Shown: positions 1 through 4,959 of the stretch, one piece after another | How the letters are laid out: the number at the start of each line of letters is the position of its first letter | Numbering within the stretch: position 1 is the first letter of the stretch | Program-made: the position numbers and the translations under genes | Assembly: GCA_029861825.1 (NCBI GenBank) | Contig: JAOTYN010000088.1 | Coordinates: 1 to 11,205 of the forward strand | From: Cyclobacteriaceae bacterium | GTDB taxonomy: Bacteria; Bacteroidota; Bacteroidia; Cytophagales; Cyclobacteriaceae | Direction: 5' to 3' | Length of the DNA stretch: 11,205 bases | The notes under the pieces: generated by a model | What the model saw: the letters and a program-made list of their open reading frames with translations, nothing else | Databases searched by the model: none | What the model was told of the DNA's origin: nothing

Positions 1-46
1 CGTATGGGAAGTCCTGCAAGATCAGCTGGAACTAGTGAGCCAATAA
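1..46 (+). CDS. possible C-terminal tail of a plus-strand gene (partial)
   Basis: Reading the plus strand from base 2 gives an open frame VWEVLQDQLELVSQ followed by TAA at 44-46. The residues resemble an amphipathic C-terminal helix. If real, this gene enters from outside the window and overlaps the end of the DinB-like gene tail to tail by about 15 bases. Only 14 codons are visible and another frame is also open up to a TAG at 33-35, so no product can be named and the call is weak. Confidence 0.3.
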   Translation, partial: VWEVLQDQLELVSQ

Positions 47-484
47 TCGACGGTGATAGTTGATCTGGCCAAGGTGATAGTTTAAGTGGGCAGCCAAGAT
101 CACCAATGCCTGCAGGGTGGTCATATTCTCGGGACCGAAACCCACCTGCTGTAGATAAGTACGATTCAAGGACTCCTCCTTAATGGAGCATATGGTGAGG
201 GTTACCACTTTTTTTGTAGTATCGATCAGACTGAGAATCTGATCGCGGGGTACATGCTTAGACTCAAATTCAGCGGGCCGGTCCCTTTGGTAGTCAGTGC
301 CTCCTAAAATGGCTCCCACAAAATGCTGTAAGTTTCCCAAAATGTGCAAGGCCAAATTTCCTCCACAATTGTTAATGCCCTCTTGCATCAACCACAGGGA
401 CTCCTCACTGGGGTAGGAAATGATCTCATTCGCTAACCTATCAAGGTCCTTCTCAAATACGTACGCCAGCTTTTCCAGTTCCAT
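32..484 (-). CDS. DinB-like (DUF1572-type) four-helix protein
   Basis: The 150-residue protein has the length and helical pattern of the DinB/YfiT-like superfamily. Members are four-helix bundles that bind a divalent metal through three histidines; several act as thiol-dependent transferases and many have no known substrate. Here His47, in the stretch NLALHILGN, and His133 and His137, in AAHLNYHLGQ, sit where the family's metal ligands are expected; His54 and His144 are further histidines nearby. The length is normal for the family and there is no signal peptide. It is the last gene of a three-gene minus-strand operon, ten bases after the VOC gene. A cytosolic metalloenzyme role, perhaps in detoxification alongside the VOC protein, is inference. 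The substrate is unknown. The start ATG at 482-484 is the only reasonable one. Confidence 0.82.
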   Translation of the reverse strand: MELEKLAYVFEKDLDRLANEIISYPSEESLWLMQEGINNCGGNLALHILGNLQHFVGAILGGTDYQRDRPAEFESKHVPRDQILSLIDTTKKVVTLTICSIKEESLNRTYLQQVGFGPENMTTLQALVILAAHLNYHLGQINYHRRLLAH

Positions 485-494
485 GATCTATATT

Positions 495-887
495 TTAATC
501 ATCCCACATGCCTGCTTCCACGATCTCTAACAGATGCCCGTCAGGGTCGTGAAAGTAAAAAGAATAATATTTGTCGCCCCAGATCTGTTCGTGAATTATG
601 GGAATGTTGTGCTTTTGAATCTTTTCTTTCCAAGACACATAGTCTTCGGAAGTCACCTCAAAGGCCAGATGCTGGGGACCATAGGCATAGTGTGCAGGTA
701 GCGTGTCTTCTTTTTTGGTGGCTTCAGGGTTGAAACACAATAACACGGAGGTTCCTGCCCGAAAGAAAACATGCCTTCCCGGACGACTTCCAATTAGCGG
801 AAACTCCAAAACCTGTGAATAGAAGTTTTTGGTGCGCTCCAGGTCTTGTACGTAAATACAGGTTTCTTTCACCTGTTTGATTTCCAT
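495..887 (-). CDS. VOC-superfamily (glyoxalase/dioxygenase fold) protein
   Basis: The 130-residue protein has the two-module beta-alpha-beta-beta-beta plan of the vicinal oxygen chelate superfamily. The first module opens with a segment ending VQDLERTKNFY (residues 13-23), a classic VOC signature. The second starts near PQHLAFEV (71-78) and ends YFHDPDGHLLEIVE (111-124). The predicted metal ligands are Glu8, His73 and Glu121. Having Glu rather than His at the first position differs from FosA and many other members. VOC proteins include glyoxalase I, extradiol dioxygenases and fosfomycin- or bleomycin-resistance proteins. Nothing here decides between them, so an antibiotic-resistance label would be unjustified. 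Only five bases separate its start from the stop of the upstream nucleotidyltransferase, which implies co-transcription. Confidence 0.85.
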   Translation of the reverse strand: MEIKQVKETCIYVQDLERTKNFYSQVLEFPLIGSRPGRHVFFRAGTSVLLCFNPEATKKEDTLPAHYAYGPQHLAFEVTSEDYVSWKEKIQKHNIPIIHEQIWGDKYYSFYFHDPDGHLLEIVEAGMWDD

Positions 888-892
888 AGCTA

Positions 893-1903
893 TTATTCAA
901 GGCTGGAAAAACTAATCTCAGTATTATCCCCGATATTGAGGCTTTGGCTAGGCCCTTCCAAAATAGTATCACTACCGATTACCGACTGATTAAGGACTGC
1001 AACTTCCAACTTACTGAAGGATCCCACGATACTGTTTTCGATAATTGAGTTTTTTATAATGGTAGATCCTCCAATCGCCACGTTTGGACCAATGATGGAA
1101 TTCTCAATTTGACATTTTCCTGCAATACTTACTGGTGGAATGACAATGGTATTGGGGAAATTATATTGTGAAGTTTCCATAAATTCTTCCTCATTCAACA
1201 GGATCCCGTTTGCTTCTAATAAGGATTCTTTCTTCCCACAGTCGTACCATTGATTAACCGGGTAAGTCGACATTTTCTCTCCCTGTTCCAGAAGCAACAT
1301 AAGCGCGTCTGTAAGTTGATATTCCCCTAGTGTTTTGGTTTTACTGGAAATGATCCCTTCAATAGCCTCCACAAATGCCTGGGGGCGTGTTAATTTATAA
1401 ATTCCCACTAAGGCGAGGTTAGACTTTGGTATTTGTGGCTTTTCAATTAACCTTTTAACCAATCCCTCCTCATTCACTTCCACTACCCCGAAGTTACCGG
1501 GTGTATTCACTTTCTTAGTTCCCAAGACCGTATGCTTGCTGCTCAGAAAATCGCTTATATCAAGGTTCAAAATCGTGTCGCCCAGCATAATGATCACTTC
1601 TTGCTCATCTCTCATGGCCTCACGAGCACACCATAAGGCGTGACCAATACCCTCACGCGGTTCCTGCACTACAAATTCGAAGTTTATGTTAGATTTTCCG
1701 TAGTAATCTGTAATAAAGGCTTCGATCTTATCACCCAAATAGCCAATGATAAAACAAAAATCATGGATGCCCCCTGATACCAGCATATCCACGATATGCA
1801 CCAGGATTGGCCGGCCGGCTACAGGAACCAGTGCCTTAGGCTGAGTATGAGTATGAGGTCGAAGTTTCGAGCCAATGCCTGCTACAGGAATTATTGCTTT
1901 CAT
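893..1903 (-). CDS. sugar-1-phosphate nucleotidyltransferase with left-handed beta-helix tail
   Basis: This is a cytosolic enzyme expected to join a sugar-1-phosphate to an NTP, giving a nucleotide sugar and pyrophosphate, as RmlA-like and GlmU-like enzymes do. The N-terminus MKAIIPVAGIGSKLRP followed by PKALVPVAGRP (22-32) is the nucleotide-binding G-x-G-x-(R/K)-L-R-P...PK loop. GDT at 108-110 supplies the metal-binding Asp. EKP at 154-156, GEYQLTDAL at 193-201 and WYDCG at 219-223 are further family blocks. Residues from about 250 to 328 show isoleucine- and valine-rich hexapeptide turns (such as NSIIENSIVGS) typical of a left-handed beta-helix, as in long thymidylyltransferases. I chose Met9 of the longest frame (start 1903) because it begins directly at the conserved motif; the alternative start at 1927 adds eight atypical residues. 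The enzyme has 336 residues. It leads the operon with the VOC and DinB-like genes. Sugar and nucleotide specificity cannot be read from the sequence, but cell-surface polysaccharide synthesis is likely. Confidence 0.88.
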   Translation of the reverse strand: MKAIIPVAGIGSKLRPHTHTQPKALVPVAGRPILVHIVDMLVSGGIHDFCFIIGYLGDKIEAFITDYYGKSNINFEFVVQEPREGIGHALWCAREAMRDEQEVIIMLGDTILNLDISDFLSSKHTVLGTKKVNTPGNFGVVEVNEEGLVKRLIEKPQIPKSNLALVGIYKLTRPQAFVEAIEGIISSKTKTLGEYQLTDALMLLLEQGEKMSTYPVNQWYDCGKKESLLEANGILLNEEEFMETSQYNFPNTIVIPPVSIAGKCQIENSIIGPNVAIGGSTIIKNSIIENSIVGSFSKLEVAVLNQSVIGSDTILEGPSQSLNIGDNTEISFSSLE

Positions 1904-2253
1904 CCATAAAGTTTTGACTGTTCGCAATTTAAGAGGTAAGATTTAAAAACCAGTTCAATCGTCATTAAAAATTCAATACCAGGTTTTGAAATAGAGATAG
2001 TTTATGGGAATAGTATAATTAGCCTTTTAGCAACAGAATTCACAAAAGAGTCCGCAATCCTTTGCAATACCTTAATCAACACGAATTTCTGTAGGTAATC
2101 GGGACCATCAAAAAACTACATAATCAAGAGTGCCAATGGCCAATTTCCAGGGGATATTACTTTTAATTTAACATTGACAATGTGCCAGGTTCTATCCATA
2201 AACAATTGATTCCTAAAAATTTGACCACCTTTAGGTTGATTATTTGATAAAAA
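1904..2253. other. AT-rich non-coding stretch upstream of the nucleotidyltransferase
   Basis: I see no convincing gene here. It must hold the promoter of the nucleotidyltransferase operon on the minus strand, but no clean TTTG / TAnnTTTG pair stands out. Minor structures are a 13-bp perfect inverted repeat at 2171-2183 (ACATTG-A-CAATGT) and the pair CCTAAA (2212-2217) / TTTAGG (2230-2235). GAATTCACA at 2036-2044 is a poor DnaA-box match with two mismatches. It forms the left part of the putative origin region. Confidence 0.5.
2171..2183. repeat. 13-bp perfect inverted repeat ACATTG-A-CAATGT
   Basis: Two six-base arms flank a single central A. The site lies about 270 bases upstream of the nucleotidyltransferase start and about 110 bases left of the first DnaA box. 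It could be a dimeric regulator's operator or simply chance in AT-rich DNA. No regulator is encoded in this window. Confidence 0.35.
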
Positions 2254-2286
2254 CACCTGTCAATTTTCGGTTTCAAAATTCAGGTG
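2254..2286 (-). terminator. hairpin with U-run, likely intrinsic terminator for the recJ-lptB-GH3 operon
   Basis: CACCTG (2254-2259) and AATTTT (2262-2267) pair with AAAATT (2275-2280) and CAGGTG (2281-2286) around a seven-base loop, leaving a two-base bulge (TC). Read on the minus strand, the stem is followed at once by five U residues (complement of 2249-2253). It lies about 420 bases beyond the GH3 stop, so it would stop leftward read-through before the nucleotidyltransferase operon. It also lies four bases from the first DnaA box and may be part of the origin structure. Confidence 0.5.
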
Positions 2287-2289
2287 CGC

Positions 2290-2298
2290 TTATCCACA
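2290..2298 (+). promoter_or_regulatory. DnaA box, TTATCCACA (perfect match)
   Basis: It matches the consensus TTATNCACA in all positions and is the strong-affinity 9-mer form. It is the left-most and only plus-oriented box of the cluster. Confidence 0.7.
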
Positions 2299-2339
2299 AA
2301 ATTTTCATTTAATTAGCTCTGTTTATAGTATTGGTTATC

Positions 2340-2360
2340 AGCATTTTGAGTCAAAATGCT
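2340..2360. repeat. 21-bp perfect palindrome with one-base centre
   Basis: AGCATTTTGA and TCAAAATGCT are exact reverse complements separated by a single G. The element sits between DnaA box 1 and boxes 2 and 3. Such long odd-centred palindromes usually bind a dimeric protein; an origin regulator is an attractive but unproven reading. It is not followed by a T-run in either direction, so it is unlikely to be a terminator. Confidence 0.6.
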
Positions 2361-2367
2361 TATTATT

Positions 2368-2376
2368 TGTGGATAA
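2368..2376 (-). promoter_or_regulatory. DnaA box, TTATCCACA on minus strand (perfect match)
   Basis: The plus strand reads TGTGGATAA. It is the left member of a 12-base direct repeat (ATTTGTGGATAA at 2365-2376, ATTTGTGGAAAA at 2385-2396) with a 20-bp period. Confidence 0.7.
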
Positions 2377-2387
2377 ACAGTCAAATT

Positions 2388-2396
2388 TGTGGAAAA
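2388..2396 (-). promoter_or_regulatory. DnaA box, TTTTCCACA on minus strand
   Basis: The plus strand reads TGTGGAAAA. It fits the relaxed consensus TTWTNCACA and has the same orientation as the preceding box. The roughly 50-base AT-rich run that could unwind begins immediately to its right. Confidence 0.62.
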
Positions 2397-2515
2397 GTTT
2401 ACTTGACTTTTTAGAATCTTCTTTTTGTATAAATTTTAAAAGATTGGCGAACAGATTTATGGATCAAAACAGGTATAAATCACTAGATATCTTTGCCGCC
2501 ACAATAAGGAGGTTT

Positions 2516-2710
2516 TTAGGTTAAAATCCAGCACTTTTGGGTGTTTAACCATCTAGTTACTGACAAAAATTGGTTTATTAAAAAGTCAATGAACTGGGCT
2601 GCTATCAATAGTGCTACCCCAATTTTAACTCCTGAAATTGTACCACTTGTTGCATTCTTGGAATAGTACAATGTGTTTTTTCGAGGCTTACCCAGATTGG
2701 TGGGTATCAT
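2516..2710 (-). CDS. small hypothetical protein, possible membrane segment
   Basis: A 64-codon frame whose ATG overlaps the TGA of the GH3 gene (ATGA), the same coupling as recJ and lptB upstream, so it could be translated as the last gene of that operon. Residues about 28-49 (from ISGVKIGVALLIAAQFIDFL onward) could form one membrane helix; the rest is basic and polar, ending at Thr64. I recognise no family. Doubt is real: the plus strand over 2459-2666 also carries an open frame in two pieces, base composition does not choose between them, and the overlap may be accidental. The region may hold a decayed gene. Confidence 0.35.
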   Translation of the reverse strand: MIPTNLGKPRKNTLYYSKNATSGTISGVKIGVALLIAAQFIDFLINQFLSVTRWLNTQKCWILT

Positions 2711-4227
2711 ACCTTAGTCATCTGAAGTATGTCATCCAGATATTCACGATTGTTTGACAACCGGGGCACCTTATTCTGACCTCCCAGTTTACCCCGCTTT
2801 TTCATCCACTGGTAAAAGGTCCCTTGAGGTACCGAGTGGATTACCGGAGGCATCAAAGCCAGGTCCCGATAGCGCTTGGCCTGATAGTCGGAATTGATAT
2901 CTTTCAAGGTCTCATCCAGAGTTGAAATGAATGCCTTTAAGTCATTGGGCTGCTGGGCAAACTCTATGATCCACTCATGCCCTCCTTTGTTACCAGATCC
3001 CAGGTATATAGGGCCCGCCGTAAAATTGGTGATCTCTGCTGCGGTGTGCTCACAAGCCTTGGTCACAGCATATTCCGCATTTTCTATTACTACTTCTTCT
3101 CCAAAGGCGTTAATGAAATGTTTGGTGCGTCCGGTAATTTTAATTCGATAGGGGTTGGTGGAGGTGAATTTAACGGTGTCACCAATCTGGTATCGCCATA
3201 GACCGGCGTTAGTGGAAATAACCAGGGCATAAGTTTCCCCCAGCTTTACGTCTTTGAGGGTCAGAGTAGGAGGATTCTCCTCCCCAATATGTTTGAAAGG
3301 AATGAATTCATAGTATATGCCATAGTCCAGCATAAGTAGCAGTTCATCTGAGTCTGACTGATCCTGAATCCCAAAGAATCCTTCGGAGGCATTGTAAGTT
3401 TCCAGGTAATTCATATCCGGTCTGCCGATTAGCGCCTGGAACAAAGATTTATAAGGTGCAAAAGCTACCGCACCGTGAACGAACAATTCCAGATTGGGCC
3501 AGACTTCTGCTATCGATGACTTACCCTTAATTTCCATGATCCTTCTTAACAACAAAATAGTCCAGGTCGGAACACCGGAAATGCTGGTAACGTTTTCATC
3601 GGCTGTGGCCCGAGCCATTCGCTCAATTTTCTCTTCCCATTCCTCCATTAGGGCTATCTCAAGGCTTGGGGTTCTGACAAATTGCGCCCAAAGAGGCAGG
3701 TTCTTCATTATAACGGCCGAAACATCCCCGTAGTAGGAGTTGGCATGGGGGTCATACTCATTAATTTGCTGACTTCCACCAATGGCCAAACCCTTGCCAT
3801 CAAACAACAGAGAAGTGGGGTGATTGTTGACATAAATGGAAATAAGATCTTTACCTCCTTTGAAGTGACAGTCTTCCAGGGCTTCCGTAGAAACCGGGAT
3901 GAATTTGCTTTTAGCGTTGGTCGTACCTGATGATTTGGCAAACCATCGAATCTCACTGGGCCACAATAAATTTTGCTCCCCTTTCATAATACGGGAGATA
4001 TAAGGGAACAAGGTTTCATAGGTAACTAAGGGTACCCTTTGGGCAAATTCTTCCGAAGTCTGGATGGATTTGAACTCGAACTTTGTCCCATACTCGGTAT
4101 CTCTAGCTTGCTTCAGTAATTTCTCAAAAAGTTCCTGCTGCACCTCAATGGGGTGTTTCATGAAAAGCTCCACTTCGTGGATGCGCTTCTTCATTACCCA
4201 GGTCAGGATGGAATTAATGAGCGCCAT
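2707..4227 (-). CDS. GH3 auxin-responsive promoter family protein (acyl-adenylating fold)
   Basis: The 506-residue protein is a bacterial member of the GH3 family, whose plant members adenylate acyl acids such as auxin or jasmonate and join them to amino acids. The adenylate-forming motifs are all visible: the ATP loop SSGTT at 99-103, YNASEG at 278-283 (the YxxxE-type motif), LWRYQIGD at 343-350 with the ribose-binding Asp350, and the hinge block KITGRTKHFINAFGEE at 363-378. The basic stretch KKRGKLGGQNKVPRL at 476-490 is the end of the C-terminal cap domain. Full length and intact motifs indicate an active enzyme, but the acyl acid and amine in bacteria are unknown to me; an auxin label should not be taken literally. 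Its ATG directly abuts the lptB stop (TGAATG), so the two are almost certainly co-translated, hinting at an envelope- or lipid-related substrate. That last step is inference. Confidence 0.9.
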   Translation of the reverse strand: MALINSILTWVMKKRIHEVELFMKHPIEVQQELFEKLLKQARDTEYGTKFEFKSIQTSEEFAQRVPLVTYETLFPYISRIMKGEQNLLWPSEIRWFAKSSGTTNAKSKFIPVSTEALEDCHFKGGKDLISIYVNNHPTSLLFDGKGLAIGGSQQINEYDPHANSYYGDVSAVIMKNLPLWAQFVRTPSLEIALMEEWEEKIERMARATADENVTSISGVPTWTILLLRRIMEIKGKSSIAEVWPNLELFVHGAVAFAPYKSLFQALIGRPDMNYLETYNASEGFFGIQDQSDSDELLLMLDYGIYYEFIPFKHIGEENPPTLTLKDVKLGETYALVISTNAGLWRYQIGDTVKFTSTNPYRIKITGRTKHFINAFGEEVVIENAEYAVTKACEHTAAEITNFTAGPIYLGSGNKGGHEWIIEFAQQPNDLKAFISTLDETLKDINSDYQAKRYRDLALMPPVIHSVPQGTFYQWMKKRGKLGGQNKVPRLSNNREYLDDILQMTKV

Positions 4228-4959
4228 TCAGATCTTGCGTTTAAGCTCAAAGTGTTTCCCTAAATATACTCTTCTCACTTGTTCGTCATTGGCCAGTTCC
4301 TCAGCACTGCCGTCCTTAAGCAGGTTACCTTCGGTCATGATATAGGCACGATCAGTGATGGATAAGGTCTCATTTACATTATGGTCGGTAATCAGAATCC
4401 CGATATTTTTTTGCCGAAGCCTAGCCACAATTGATTGTATCTCCTCCACGGCGATAGGATCCACGCCGGCAAATGGTTCGTCCAATAGCACGAAACTGGG
4501 ATCTACCGCCAGCGCCCGGGCAATTTCCGTGCGTCTGCGCTCACCACCTGACAAAACCACTCCATTATTTTTCCGAACATGATTCAAGCTGAATTCGTCT
4601 AACAAAGCCTCAATTCTATCGTGCTGTTGTTCCTTAGGGAGGTCTGTCATTTCCAGAACTGCCTTAAGGTTTTCTTCTACCGTGAGGTTGCGAAAGACAG
4701 AGGCTTCCTGCGCCAGGTATCCGATTCCCAATTTGGCTCGACGGTACATAGGCAGACCGGTAATGTTCTCATCATCCAGAAATATTTGTCCGTCGTTGGG
4801 TTTGATCAAGCCTACGATCATGTAGAATGTAGTGGTTTTACCGGCACCATTAGGGCCCAGCAGTCCCACTATTTCGCCTTGTTCCACGGTAACGGAGACA
4901 TGATTCACCACCGTGCGTTTGTGATATCTTTTTACCAAATCCTCCGCTTTCAGAATCAT
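4228..4959 (-). CDS. lptB: LPS export ABC transporter ATP-binding protein LptB
   Basis: LptB is the cytoplasmic ATPase of the LptB2FGC complex that extracts lipopolysaccharide from the inner membrane and pushes it along the Lpt bridge to the outer membrane. The 243-residue length is standard. Walker A GPNGAGKTT is at 35-43, the Q-loop Gln at 84 in YLAQEASVF, the signature LSGGE at 136-140 followed by RRRTEIARAL, Walker B FVLLDEP at 156-162, and the switch His193 in TDHN. The block around YLAQEASVFRNLTVEEN and the C-terminal VYLGKHFEL are characteristic of LptB rather than other ABC ATPases. Its ATG overlaps the recJ stop (ATGA), so translation is coupled. The permease genes lptF and lptG are not in the window. 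It is expected to be essential in an LPS-bearing bacterium. Confidence 0.94.
   Translation of the reverse strand: MILKAEDLVKRYHKRTVVNHVSVTVEQGEIVGLLGPNGAGKTTTFYMIVGLIKPNDGQIFLDDENITGLPMYRRAKLGIGYLAQEASVFRNLTVEENLKAVLEMTDLPKEQQHDRIEALLDEFSLNHVRKNNGVVLSGGERRRTEIARALAVDPSFVLLDEPFAGVDPIAVEEIQSIVARLRQKNIGILITDHNVNETLSITDRAYIMTEGNLLKDGSAEELANDEQVRRVYLGKHFELKRKI

Larger units (their letters stand above)
2254..2460. other. putative chromosomal replication origin (oriC)
   Basis: Within about 200 non-coding bases lie three DnaA-box matches: TTATCCACA at 2290-2298 on the plus strand, the same 9-mer on the minus strand at 2368-2376, and TTTTCCACA on the minus strand at 2388-2396. The last two sit in a direct repeat with an exact 20-bp period, about two helical turns, which would put two bound DnaA molecules on the same face. 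A 21-bp palindrome (2340-2360) lies between the boxes. The run at 2397-2446 is only about 20% G+C and could be the unwinding element. Known bacterial origins combine DnaA boxes with an adjacent AT-rich unwinding element, and many do not adjoin dnaA. Against the call, all genes on the right are on the minus strand and would face a rightward fork head-on. A DnaA-titration or DnaA-regulated site is the alternative. Confidence 0.62.

Noticed and set aside
1904..1927. Longer start for the nucleotidyltransferase
   Set aside because: The conserved family N-terminus begins at the ATG at 1903; the eight added residues match nothing in the family.
2397..2446. Sigma-70-like promoter TTGACT with TATAAA in the AT-rich run
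   Set aside because: The 19-base spacer is long, the lineage uses TTTG/TAnnTTTG elements, and no sound plus-strand gene follows; AT-richness near the DnaA boxes explains it better.
2506..2513. Perfect Shine-Dalgarno-like AAGGAGGT on the plus strand
   Set aside because: No start codon lies at a suitable distance downstream; the next codons run into stops, and other genes here rarely use such sites.
2894..4345. Several open frames of 74-93 codons on the plus strand across the GH3 and lptB genes
   Set aside because: They lie wholly antisense to genes with intact family motifs and show no recognisable domains; they are compositional shadows.
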